A stretch of DNA of 64,000 nucleotides from Campylobacter ornithocola. Lineage in GTDB: Bacteria; Campylobacterota; Campylobacteria; Campylobacterales; Campylobacteraceae. The stretch covers positions 806,001 through 870,000 of the forward strand of contig NZ_CP053848.1 of the NCBI RefSeq assembly GCF_013201605.1, written 5' to 3'. Position numbers and translations under genes: made by a program. Below, in pieces: positions 45,120 to 53,795 of the stretch (its first letter is position 1; the number at the start of each line of letters is the position of its first letter). A model generated the notes under the pieces. That model worked only from the letters and a program-made list of their open reading frames with translations. It did not search any database and was not told where the DNA came from.

Positions 45120-45947
45120 TTAGTAGTTAAATTCAGAACCAATGGCGATTTTTTGAATTTCTTTTTTGTTTTCAAGTTTTAAAAGTGGAGCATTTTTATC
45201 TACACCCAAAACTTTTGCTTTTTTACCATCAATCAACAATGCAACACCCTCAGGTAAAGCATAAACAATTGTTGTAGGATTTACAATCAAAAACTCTTCT
45301 AATCTTTCTTCACGACTTTCACCATTATGTCCTACTGGTTTACCTGAGATAAAATGTGGGTTAATTTGATGAGGGAAGATATTAAAAGTATTGAATGATT
45401 TTGGTTCAACTATAGGCATATCATTAGTTGTTTTCATAGTTGCACCCGCTACATTTGAACCTGCTGACCAGCCAACATAAGGTATACCTTCGCTTACTCT
45501 TTTTGCGATGAGTTCTACTAGATTATTATTATAAAGCTGATTAACTAATTCAAAAGTATTTCCACCACCTACAAAAATCGCATCAGCACTTTTAACAATA
45601 TCAACAGCATTGCCTCTATGCACGCTAACTATTTGAAGTCCTAAGCTTTCTAAGGCTTTAGCAACTTGTGCTTCGTATTGCTCGTAAGTTTTTCTCACAC
45701 CCGCATAAGGTATAAAAGCTACTTTTTTACCTTTTAAATTATTTTTTTCAACAAATTCTTTAAGCCAAGGTAAAGCATGGTTTAAATAACCTGTGTCTTT
45801 ATAACCTGAACTTGAAAGCAACAAAGCTTTTTGCTTATCTTTTGGGAAATTAACCGCATCGTTTGACTTAGCATTTAAAGCAACCCCACTAAAAAGCATA
45901 GCAGCTAAACCAAGAGCACCTACTTTTAACAAACTTCTTCTTTTCAT
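45120..45947 (-). CDS. Tat-exported S51 peptidase (PepE-like)
   Basis: Serine peptidase of family S51 (aspartyl dipeptidase PepE). Nucleophile serine in VGWSAGSNVAG; INPHFISGKPVGHNGESREER and VYALPEGVALL are close to enteric PepE. Unlike cytoplasmic PepE, it starts with a twin-arginine signal (MKRRSLLKVG, hydrophobic ALGLAAMLFSGVALN, cleavage near LNAKS), so the folded enzyme is predicted to be periplasmic. 275 aa with about 27 as signal. Good ribosome site (AAAGGAAAA). It has its own terminator. Confidence 0.9.
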   Translation of the reverse strand: MKRRSLLKVGALGLAAMLFSGVALNAKSNDAVNFPKDKQKALLLSSSGYKDTGYLNHALPWLKEFVEKNNLKGKKVAFIPYAGVRKTYEQYEAQVAKALESLGLQIVSVHRGNAVDIVKSADAIFVGGGNTFELVNQLYNNNLVELIAKRVSEGIPYVGWSAGSNVAGATMKTTNDMPIVEPKSFNTFNIFPHQINPHFISGKPVGHNGESREERLEEFLIVNPTTIVYALPEGVALLIDGKKAKVLGVDKNAPLLKLENKKEIQKIAIGSEFNY

Positions 45948-46020
45948 TGTTTTTCCTTTAAAAGATATTTAAAAACTATTAATTTTAATAAATATTTTTT
46001 TAAATAAAAATAAATTTTTG

Positions 46021-46686
46021 TTAAAAAATAAGACTTTTTAGAAAAACTTCTCTTTCTTTATAATCAGGCATTAATTTGTATAAAAAATCATAAAATTCTT
46101 TTTGATGATGTGGATAAATAAGATGTGTAAGTTCATGCAAAATCACATATTCTATAGCTTTTATAGGTTTTTGTATGAGTTTTAAATTTAAGTTTATATA
46201 TGCTTTTTGATGGTTACAAGAACCCCATCTTGAGATCATTTCTTTAATGCAAATTCTTTGCACCTTTTTTTCAAAAGCAAATTGCCATTTTTTTATAAAA
46301 AATTCAAAAATAACTCTAGCACTACGCCTTAAAAAAATATCCAAAGTTTTTTGATTTTTTGCAAAAATTTTATCTTTTTTTATAATAATTTTTTGGTAAT
46401 TTTCATCTAACACTAAATTGTATTTTTTTCCCAAAAAATACAATTCATCTTTAGCTAAAACTACTCTTTTTAAAATAAGTTCTTTTTCTTTGGCTCTTAT
46501 CCAATTTTCATTTTTTTCTAAAAATCTTAAAACATCTCTTTGTTCATAGTAAAGTGGTATGCTAAGCTTGAAATTTAAATCTCTATCTATCCTAAGTCTT
46601 AGATATTTGAGTTTTTTCTTTTCAAAGGCAAAACGAAATTCTTTAAATTCTAAAATTCCTTTTATACTAGTGCTTTGCCTTGCCAT
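46021..46686 (-). CDS. YgjP-like zinc metallopeptidase (DUF45)
   Basis: Cytoplasmic 221-residue protein with the metal motif HELTHLIYPHHQKEF (HExxH plus downstream His) and the family hallmark ISRWGSCN. E. coli YgjP belongs here; the physiological substrate is unknown. The N-terminal half is basic and rich in aromatic residues. Its start lies in the last 25 bases of the MATE gene, suggesting coupled translation. C. jejuni keeps the same MATE-YgjP order, as I recall. Confidence 0.85.
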   Translation of the reverse strand: MARQSTSIKGILEFKEFRFAFEKKKLKYLRLRIDRDLNFKLSIPLYYEQRDVLRFLEKNENWIRAKEKELILKRVVLAKDELYFLGKKYNLVLDENYQKIIIKKDKIFAKNQKTLDIFLRRSARVIFEFFIKKWQFAFEKKVQRICIKEMISRWGSCNHQKAYINLNLKLIQKPIKAIEYVILHELTHLIYPHHQKEFYDFLYKLMPDYKEREVFLKSLIF

Positions 46687-47978
46687 TTTTTACTTTTCCA
46701 TCTATATGAATTTACAATACCACGTAAAAACTCATCCGCGCAAAAACCTATCCAAACTCCTAAAATTCCAAGCCCAACATAAAAACAAAGCACATAACCA
46801 ACCGGTAAAGAAACCCCAAGCATAAACACCACTCCACTTAAAAACGGAAATCTCGCATCGCCACTTGCTCTTAGTGAATTCACCATGACTATATTAAAAG
46901 TTCTTGAAATTTCTAAAAAAATAGAAAGAGTAAAAAGTGGTATCATAAGTTCTTTTAAACTTTCTTCAAGTTTTACTACACCCATAGTAAAATCTTGCAA
47001 AACATAATTAAGTAAAGCTACAAAAGCACTTGCTACCACGCTAAAATACAAAGCTATCCAAGTATGTTTATAAGCTACATTTAAGTATTTTGCGCCGACT
47101 AATTTACCTATGATAATCTCATTTGCCACACTTATAGCTTGCCCTACTAACATAATAAGTAAAGAAATTTGAAAATAAATCGTTTGAACACTTAAGTTTT
47201 CTTTACCTAAACTTGCTACAAAAGCAAAAGCTATGGTGTATTGTATAAACCATATTAAATTTTCACCAGCAGCAAACCCACCGATATTTAAAATCTTTTT
47301 AAGTACAGCTTTTTCAAGGCTTACCATCTCTTTAATTTTAAGATAAATTTTAAGTTTAAAACTAAGTATTGCCACTAGCATACCAAAAGCTACTAAACGT
47401 CCTAATATATTGCTAAGCCCTACTCCAAAAAGCTCTAATTTGGTAAAATGTAACACATAAAAATTTCCTATAAATATCACAACATTCATCAATAAGGTTG
47501 TAAACATAACCCAATAAGCCATATTATACACCCTAATAATAGCGGCCAAAACTATACCCATAGCATCAAAAAACAAACAAATTCCAAGCATATGCAAGTA
47601 AATTTCACTGTCTTTTAAAAGTTCATTTGGAATTTGTAAAAGGTAAAGCAAAAACTCTCCATGCCATAAAATCAAACTTCCGCACACAAGTCCGATTAAG
47701 CCATTTAAAAATAAACTTTGATGGATTACTTTTCTAGCTAAAGTATAATTTTTAGCTCCTAAAGCTTGAGCAATCACCACACTACAACCCACACTTAAAA
47801 AACTAAAAATAATGATAAATAAATCTGCTACTTGATTACCTGCACCCATAGCCCCAACTAAAAAGTTAGAATACTGCGAAACCATAACGGTGTTGATAAT
47901 CAATGAAAAATATCTTAAAAACATTTCAAGTAATATAGGCATACTAAGATGCTTGAGTGAAAGTTGTTTGCTGGCCAT
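46662..47978 (-). CDS. MATE-family efflux transporter
   Basis: Na+- or H+-coupled drug/toxin exporter of the NorM/DinF superfamily. About 12 membrane helices in two similar halves; MPILLEMFLRYFSLIINTVMVSQYS opens the first half and GGFAAGENLIWFIQYTIAFAFV the second. 438 aa is typical. Substrate unknown. Located between the YgjP-like gene and the phase-variable DUF2920 gene. Confidence 0.88.
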   Translation of the reverse strand: MASKQLSLKHLSMPILLEMFLRYFSLIINTVMVSQYSNFLVGAMGAGNQVADLFIIIFSFLSVGCSVVIAQALGAKNYTLARKVIHQSLFLNGLIGLVCGSLILWHGEFLLYLLQIPNELLKDSEIYLHMLGICLFFDAMGIVLAAIIRVYNMAYWVMFTTLLMNVVIFIGNFYVLHFTKLELFGVGLSNILGRLVAFGMLVAILSFKLKIYLKIKEMVSLEKAVLKKILNIGGFAAGENLIWFIQYTIAFAFVASLGKENLSVQTIYFQISLLIMLVGQAISVANEIIIGKLVGAKYLNVAYKHTWIALYFSVVASAFVALLNYVLQDFTMGVVKLEESLKELMIPLFTLSIFLEISRTFNIVMVNSLRASGDARFPFLSGVVFMLGVSLPVGYVLCFYVGLGILGVWIGFCADEFLRGIVNSYRWKSKKWQGKALV

Positions 47979-48055
47979 AAATACTCTTTTTGATAATAAT
48001 TTTTGAAAATAAAAGTAATTTTACTTAAAAATTGCTTTTTTAAAGATAAATGATG

Positions 48056-49257
48056 TCAATTTGACTTTACCACACTTAAAACAATTTGATTGTTTTGTTC
48101 TATAAAAGTATATATTAAATCATCACATTTATATGAGATTTCTTTTTTACAAGTTTTATCCTTTAAAGGTTCTTGTAGAATTTGCGGTAAGTGTTTTTTG
48201 ACTAAAGTTTTTATTGACATTCCTAATCCGTGATTTAAATTTTTAATTAATCTACCATCTATTTGTTTTTCACAATTAATTTCATATAAGCAAGCATTAA
48301 ATCCTAATTGATTTAAAAACCCATATAACTCTTTCTTATCTTTAAATGGAGCTATAGTATCATATATACTATGATAACTAATATAAGGAATTTTTTTATA
48401 ACTTGATTGAAGTTTTAAATGATCATAATTTAAAATGTCTCTAATACTTTTTCTTGCATTAGAAAAATAACAAGGAGAGTATTGATTAGATGTCCAAAAA
48501 CTTTTAGTAAACAAAAACAAATCAATATTTTCAGAATAATTTATATAAAATTCGTAGTTCTTAGTATAATCAATTTCTTTAGAAAAACCTAAATACGCAA
48601 GAGGTGTTAGAGCGTAAGAAGAATTATCTATTACACCGTCTATAATCCAAGGACTTATTTTAGCACATAAATTTGCTAAATATCCTCCATGAGAGCTACC
48701 GACTAAAATTACTGGTATACCCCCCCCCCACTCATATTTTTTTGTACATGTAATATAGCATTAGATATATCTATTGCCTGCATGATGCCAAAATTTTGAT
48801 ACTCGTTTTTAGTTGGTTTTAAAGTAGCACTAAGTTGAATTTTGCTTTGATTGTGAATTTTATTTGTTGATTTTAGCTTGATCATCTGTTGGTCTATATA
48901 TTTTAAATCATCATAAAAAAAATCTTTCCAATTTATACCAAAAGCTTTGCACGAATGCTCTAGTATAAATTCATCTATATTATCAAATACTATTTTTGCA
49001 CCATTATTTAATCTTGAACCAATACAATGATACTCAACACTAAGTACAAGTACATCAAAATTACTACAAATGGTTTCAGCTAAATATCTTCTATAATCAC
49101 TATTTGCATCATCACCAAATCCAGAGATAATACAAATAATAGCTTTCATTTGCCTACTATCATCATAAGTAATTCTGTATTCTAATTTACTTTCTCTTTT
49201 TATATTTAATTCTACATCATCACAAGAGTCTATAAAATAAGTTTCATTTTTAAGCAT
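48056..49257 (-). CDS. phase-variable alpha/beta hydrolase-like protein (DUF2920 / C. jejuni 617-family), OFF
   Basis: One gene cut in two by a reading-frame break at a 10-base C tract (G on the coding strand) at 48720-48729. Part one runs from ATG 49257 (good AAAAGG site; a start at 49332 lies inside pstB) and stops at 48709 soon after the tract. In the other frame the protein continues without stops as GIPVILVGSSHGGYLANL, a nucleophile-elbow motif, to 48056. G8 or G11 would give a single product (400 aa with G11); G10 is OFF. N-terminal YFIDSCDDVELNIKR and context (MATE one side, pstB the other) match the C. jejuni 617 family of contingency genes. Confidence 0.88.
48720..48729. repeat. poly-C/poly-G phase-variation tract (10 bases)
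   Basis: Ten consecutive C on the plus strand inside the DUF2920-type coding region; the only G/C homopolymer longer than seven seen in an AT-rich window. Slipped-strand changes of +1 or -2 bases restore the reading frame. The length may vary between cells, so a single assembled value is only the consensus. Confidence 0.93.
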
Positions 49258-49315
49258 ATTAAGCCTTTTAGAAATTTTAATTATTATATCATCAAAATTT
49301 CTAAATAAATAAAAA

Positions 49316-50056
49316 TCACCCAAAAACTCCATTTAAATAAGCCTTAGTTTTTTCTTCTTTTGGATTTTCAAAAAATTCCTTACTTTCACCAAATTCCACA
49401 AGCTCCCCTAAGTGAAAAAACGCAGTATAATCAGCCACGCGTTTTCCTTGTTGCATGTTATGCGTTACCATAATCATGGAAAGATTATGACTTAATTCTT
49501 TAATAAGCTCTTCTATAACGCTTGAAGATATAGGATCAAGTGCAGAAGTTGGTTCATCTAAAAGTAATAATTTTGGCTTTATAGCCAAAGCTCTTGCTAT
49601 ACAAAGGCGTTGTTGCTGACCACCTGAAAGTGCTAGAGCATTTTGCTTTAGCTTATCCTTTACTTCCTCAAAAAGACCCACTTTTTTAAGACAATCTTCC
49701 ACCAAAGCATCTTCTTCATCTTTGTTTTTGATCATCCCATGGAGTTTTGGAGCATAAGAAATATTATCATAAATGCTTTTTACAAAAACATTAGGTTGTT
49801 GAAATACCATTCCAACTTTTTTTCTAAGCACGACTAAATCTTGATTTTTAACATCTTTTCCATCAATCTCAACAAGACCATCGATTTTTGCTATTTTGTC
49901 ATTCATCCTATTAAAACAACGCAAAAATGTGGATTTTCCACAGCCTGAAGCACCTATTAAAGCTGTAATTTTATTTTTTTGAATTTCCATATTAATATCA
50001 AATAAAGCTTGTTTTTTATCATAAAATAAATTTAAATTTGTTGTTTTTGCTATCAT
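49316..50056 (-). CDS. pstB: phosphate ABC transporter ATPase PstB
   Basis: ATPase energising phosphate uptake. Walker [11 protein letters not shown], signature [15 protein letters not shown], Walker [14 protein letters not shown] and the H-loop [19 protein letters not shown] is PstB-typical. The ATG at 50056 overlaps the pstA stop (ATGA) and gives 246 aa; a longer frame running 43 codons into pstA is not homologous to PstB and is rejected. Last gene of pstSCAB. Confidence 0.96.
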   Translation of the reverse strand: MIAKTTNLNLFYDKKQALFDINMEIQKNKITALIGASGCGKSTFLRCFNRMNDKIAKIDGLVEIDGKDVKNQDLVVLRKKVGMVFQQPNVFVKSIYDNISYAPKLHGMIKNKDEEDALVEDCLKKVGLFEEVKDKLKQNALALSGGQQQRLCIARALAIKPKLLLLDEPTSALDPISSSVIEELIKELSHNLSMIMVTHNMQQGKRVADYTAFFHLGELVEFGESKEFFENPKEEKTKAYLNGVFG

Positions 50057-51141
50057 TTTAATTTTCCTTGAAAGTATCTTCTTAAAAGTATTGCTGCTAA
50101 ATTTAAAATTACCAAAAGAGATAAAAGCACTATAATCCCCGCTGCTGTTCTTTCTAAAAATGCGCGTTCTGGCATAGCCGACCATGAAAAAATTTGAGCA
50201 GGTAAAACACTTGTTGGCGCAAAAATTGAGTTTGCTACATCAGGTATAAAAGCTATCATTCCTATAATCATCAAAGGTGCAGTTTCGCCAATAGCCCCTG
50301 CTAAAGTTAAAATAGAACCTGTTAAAATCATAGGCATTGCCAAAGGTAACATAATACCTTTTATCATTTGAATTTTAGTCATGCCTAAAGCATATGCGGC
50401 ATTTTTCATATTAATATCCACGCTTTTTAAAGCTGCCTTAGTTGAAACAATAATAATAGGTAAACTCATAATAGCTAAAGTTAATCCCCCAACTAAAGCA
50501 CTCGAACGCGGCATGCCAAAAATATTAATAAATACTCCAAGACCTAAAAGTCCAAATAAAATACTAGGAATACTAGCTAAATTATTTATACATACTTCTA
50601 TAAAATGCGTAAATACATTTTGCGGAGCAAATTCTTCTAAATAAATAGCCGCTCCAACTCCTATTGGGATACTTACAACCATACATATTAACATTACAAG
50701 CAAAGTCCCAACCACAGAAGCAAAGATTCCTGAATTTTCAGGTGATTTAGAATCTCCATTAAGGAAAAAATTTGTATTAAAGCTTAGTTTAATTTCTTGC
50801 TTTTGAACTAATTCATCAACTAATTTTTTTTGTTCATCACTTAGCTTATTGTAGTTTTTTTTCATGTATTGATCAACTTCAGAATTTGCTAAAAGCCAAG
50901 ATTTTTCTTTGATTTGACCTGTTCTTATTTTCCTTTGTTCAGCACGCGATAAAAGCTCATAAGAAGGGTTGTTTCTATCAGCTTGAGCATAAATGTAAGT
51001 CTGTTTAAAAGCCCCTATTCCAAGATACCCTACACTTAATAAAAAAATACAGAGAAAAATAAGATTTATATAAAGCCCCATTTTGCAAAATCTTTTGAAA
51101 TTTTTTGAAGCTTTTTTTCTTTGTTTGAAAAGTTTTTTCAT
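50053..51141 (-). CDS. pstA: phosphate ABC transporter permease PstA
   Basis: Inner-membrane permease subunit with the transporter EAA-like loop in [21 protein letters not shown]. Six membrane helices are visible. Between helix 1 (about 24-44) and helix 2 (about 145 on) lies a hydrophilic, Lys/Glu-rich periplasmic stretch of about 90 residues that E. coli PstA lacks, which explains the 362-residue length. Overlaps pstC by 4 nt and pstB by 4 nt. Confidence 0.94.
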   Translation of the reverse strand: MKKLFKQRKKASKNFKRFCKMGLYINLIFLCIFLLSVGYLGIGAFKQTYIYAQADRNNPSYELLSRAEQRKIRTGQIKEKSWLLANSEVDQYMKKNYNKLSDEQKKLVDELVQKQEIKLSFNTNFFLNGDSKSPENSGIFASVVGTLLVMLICMVVSIPIGVGAAIYLEEFAPQNVFTHFIEVCINNLASIPSILFGLLGLGVFINIFGMPRSSALVGGLTLAIMSLPIIIVSTKAALKSVDINMKNAAYALGMTKIQMIKGIMLPLAMPMILTGSILTLAGAIGETAPLMIIGMIAFIPDVANSIFAPTSVLPAQIFSWSAMPERAFLERTAAGIIVLLSLLVILNLAAILLRRYFQGKLK

Positions 51142-52052
51142 AAATTTTTCCTTTTATGGAAGCGATTTATCAAATAAACGCTAAATATATTAATGATTAA
51201 TGTAATAATAAAAAGTACAAGTCCTAAAGAAAATGCACTTAAAGCCAAAGAACTATCAAAAGCTTGATCACCGCTTAATGCTTCTACTATTTTTACAGTA
51301 ACTGTTGTCATATCTTCTAAAAAATTCATTGTTAAATTTGGACGCAGTGAAGCAGCCATAACAACAATCATCGTTTCACCCAAAGCCCTTGAAAGCCCCA
51401 AAAGACAAGCTGCAACTATACCTGGCATTGCTTCTGGTAAAATTACTGCAAAAACAACTTCTTTTTTAGTCATGCCTAAAGCATAAGCTCCATTTATCCT
51501 TTTTAAACTTACCGTTTCAATACAATCTTGCGAAAGCGAAGCTACTATAGGAACTATCATAATACCCATGATAAAACCTGCACCTAAAGCGCTTTGAAAA
51601 CTCGCTTTGATACCAAAAAGAGAAAAAAACCACACTATAAAAGGAGCTACAACTATAGCTGCAAAAAATCCAAAAACAACCGTAGGAATTCCTGCTATGA
51701 TTTCCAAAATAGGTTTTAAATAGTTTTTAGATTTTTTACCTGCAAATACTCCAAGATAAATAGCGCACATTACACCCAAAGGCAAGGCTGTTAGCATTGC
51801 TATTAAGGAAATATAAAAAGTTCCCCAAAATAAGCTCAAAGCACCAAAAACTCCGTGCTTACTACTTCCATCAGCACCTACAAACGCAACATCTGCTGCC
51901 CACTGACTTGAAAATAAAAAAGTAAATACGCTTTCTTTTTGAAAAAATTTTAATGCCTCTATTAAAATCGTTAGCATAATAGCAAAGCTTACTACTACGC
52001 TAACAAAAGCACAAAGAAAAAGCGTTAATTTTATTATTTTTTCTTTTATCAA
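51138..52052 (-). CDS. pstC: phosphate ABC transporter permease PstC
   Basis: Second permease subunit. Six membrane helices, GTFYISLIAMLTALPLGVMC at the start of the transport domain and the ATPase-contact loop [27 protein letters not shown] (written here only as landmark YALGMTKKEV). SRALGETMIVVMAA is typical. 304 aa. Starts 14 nt after pstS. Confidence 0.94.
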   Translation of the reverse strand: MIKEKIIKLTLFLCAFVSVVVSFAIMLTILIEALKFFQKESVFTFLFSSQWAADVAFVGADGSSKHGVFGALSLFWGTFYISLIAMLTALPLGVMCAIYLGVFAGKKSKNYLKPILEIIAGIPTVVFGFFAAIVVAPFIVWFFSLFGIKASFQSALGAGFIMGIMIVPIVASLSQDCIETVSLKRINGAYALGMTKKEVVFAVILPEAMPGIVAACLLGLSRALGETMIVVMAASLRPNLTMNFLEDMTTVTVKIVEALSGDQAFDSSLALSAFSLGLVLFIITLIINIFSVYLINRFHKRKNL

Positions 52053-52066
52053 TTTTTTATCCTAAA

Positions 52067-53050
52067 TCAAAAAACTTTTCCTGTTTTAACAAGCTCATCA
52101 GTTAATAAACCTTTTTCTTCTATATGTTTTTGAGTTTGCTTTAAAGTTTTTTCATCTAAAGGAACTAATCCTATTTTTTCTAATTCCGCTCCACTTTTAG
52201 CTAAATCATCACTCATGTAAATTTTTGCAAATTCAAATACTTCTGGATTTTTCTTAGCATTCATATATATAAATAAAGAACGAGCTAGTTTATATTTTCC
52301 TTCGGAAATATTTTTTTCATTAGCTTTTACACCATCAATATAAGCAGCATTAATCTTATCATTATTGCTAGATAAAAATCCATATCCAAAAAGTCCAAAA
52401 GCTTCTTTATCAACAGAAAGTTTTGAAATAATTAAATTATCATTTTCTCCACTTGGTATAAAAGCCCCATCTTGACGTATAGTTTTATATGTACCTTTGT
52501 ATTCTGGAATTTTTTTAGAAATATCTATCATTACAAGTTCTTCTATGCTATCTCTTGTACCTGAACTTGATGGGGGACCATAAATTGTGATTTTTCTATT
52601 TGGTAGATTTTTATTGATTTGTTGCCAATTTGTATAAGGATTTGGAATTAATTTTCCATCTTGCGGAATTTCTTTAGCTAAAGCCAAAAATAACTCATGC
52701 AAGTTTATGTTTAATGGAGCATTGATTTTATTTTGTGCTAAAACTATACCATCATAACCTATCATAATCCCGACTATATCACTCACGCCCGATTTTTTAC
52801 AAGTTTCAAATTCACTTGGCTTGATTGCTCTTGAGGCGTTAGAAATGTCAGTAATTCCCTCACAAAACACTTTAAAACCACCACCTGTGCCAAGACTTTC
52901 AACTATAGGTGTTTTTGTATTTTTTATAACAGCATATTCTTCAGCGACAAAAGAAGTAAAAGGATACACAGTAGATGAACCTGCTATTTTTAATTCTGCT
53001 GCGTTTAAGCTAACAAAGCAAGCTATACTTAAAGCTAAAAGTTTTTTCAT
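52067..53050 (-). CDS. pstS: periplasmic phosphate-binding protein PstS
   Basis: Captures phosphate for PstCAB. Signal peptide at residues 1-17 (LLALSIACFVSLNA). The ligand loops AGSSTVYPF (residue 24 on) and GPPSSSGTRDSIEELV are the two classic PstS phosphate sites; ASRAIKPSE is the third. 327 aa. First gene of the operon, with a pho-box-like direct repeat upstream and a TAAGGAG ribosome site. Confidence 0.95.
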   Translation of the reverse strand: MKKLLALSIACFVSLNAAELKIAGSSTVYPFTSFVAEEYAVIKNTKTPIVESLGTGGGFKVFCEGITDISNASRAIKPSEFETCKKSGVSDIVGIMIGYDGIVLAQNKINAPLNINLHELFLALAKEIPQDGKLIPNPYTNWQQINKNLPNRKITIYGPPSSSGTRDSIEELVMIDISKKIPEYKGTYKTIRQDGAFIPSGENDNLIISKLSVDKEAFGLFGYGFLSSNNDKINAAYIDGVKANEKNISEGKYKLARSLFIYMNAKKNPEVFEFAKIYMSDDLAKSGAELEKIGLVPLDEKTLKQTQKHIEEKGLLTDELVKTGKVF

Positions 53051-53088
53051 TTTATCTCCTTATTTAAAAAGTAATGAAAATTTAAAAA

Positions 53089-53110
53089 AACTTGGAAACA
53101 TTTTGGATAC
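53089..53110 (-). promoter_or_regulatory. pho-box-like direct repeat upstream of pstS
   Basis: Two adjacent 11-mers on the minus strand: GTATCCAAAAT (53110-53100) and GTTTCCAAGTT (53099-53089), identical at 8 positions. GTTTC-type half sites repeated every 11 bases are what C. jejuni PhosR is reported to bind, from memory. The site is 39 bases before the pstS ATG and also just upstream of the -10 of the divergent regulator gene, so it could serve both. Confidence 0.72.
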
Positions 53111-53123
53111 ATGTATTTTTTGA

Positions 53124-53129
53124 TATAAT
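53124..53129 (+). promoter_or_regulatory. extended -10 of the PhosR-like regulator
   Basis: TGATATAAT, a perfect extended -10. Its end is 6 bases before the regulator's ATG at 53136, so transcription should start at or within a base or two of the start codon. No ribosome site is present, which fits a leaderless message. Confidence 0.7.
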
Positions 53130-53135
53130 TTTTAT

Positions 53136-53795
53136 ATGCTAAATGTTATTTTGATAGAAGATGATAAAGACTTAAACGAATTAATCACACTAAGACTTAG
53201 TCAAGAAAATATAAAAATTTATAGTTATTTTGATTTTTTTGACTTAGAAACTTTTTTAGATACAAACGAAATAGACTTAATCATCATGGATAGAAATTTA
53301 CCAAGTGGCGATAGTGTAGAGATGATAAAACAATTAAGAAAAAAAGGTTATATAGAACCTGTGATTTTTCTTAGTGCAAAGACTTTACAAAAAGATATTT
53401 TAGAAGGTTTTAAACAAGGTTGTGATGATTATATATGCAAACCTTTTGATTTTAATGAGCTTTTATTTAGAATCAAAGCCGTAACAAAAAGAAATAAAAT
53501 ACCAAAAGAACAAATTTCTTATCAAGATTTTACTTTATATATAGAAGAAAGAAAATTAACCTATCAAACAAATGCATTTGAAAATTTATCAACTTTAGAT
53601 TTGGAATTACTCAAGTGTTTTTTTAATCACAAAAACCAACTTCTAAGTCGTCAATTTCTAAGTGAGCAAGTATGGAAAAATGATACAACAAGCGATAAGA
53701 CAATCAATACAGCTATTTTGAGATTAAAACAAAAAATTCCACAAATTAAGGAAAATATCATTTCAGTACGCTCGGTGGGTTATAAATTGTGCTAA
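53136..53795 (+). CDS. phosR: OmpR-family response regulator, PhosR-like
   Basis: Response regulator divergent from pstSCAB. Receiver with D52 (LIIMDRNLPSGD), acidic residues E8/D9/D10 and K in CKPFDFNEL; C-terminal winged helix ending ENIISVRSVGYKLC. 219 aa. The start must be 53136, since ILIEDD is residue 5-10. In C. jejuni PhosRS controls phosphate-starvation genes but, as I recall, is encoded away from pst; the name here rests on context and on the pho-box-like site. Confidence 0.78.
   Translation: MLNVILIEDDKDLNELITLRLSQENIKIYSYFDFFDLETFLDTNEIDLIIMDRNLPSGDSVEMIKQLRKKGYIEPVIFLSAKTLQKDILEGFKQGCDDYICKPFDFNELLFRIKAVTKRNKIPKEQISYQDFTLYIEERKLTYQTNAFENLSTLDLELLKCFFNHKNQLLSRQFLSEQVWKNDTTSDKTINTAILRLKQKIPQIKENIISVRSVGYKLC

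Noticed and set aside
48720-48729. C10 tract frameshift as plain pseudogene or sequencing error
   Set aside because: Both halves are open to the expected ends, the break is exactly in a G/C homopolymer, and the gene family is known for phase variation; a simple error cannot be excluded from one sequence but is less likely.
50057-50185. 43-codon N-terminal extension of PstB
   Set aside because: Lies inside pstA, has no homology to PstB, and the ATGA overlap at 50056 is the natural start.
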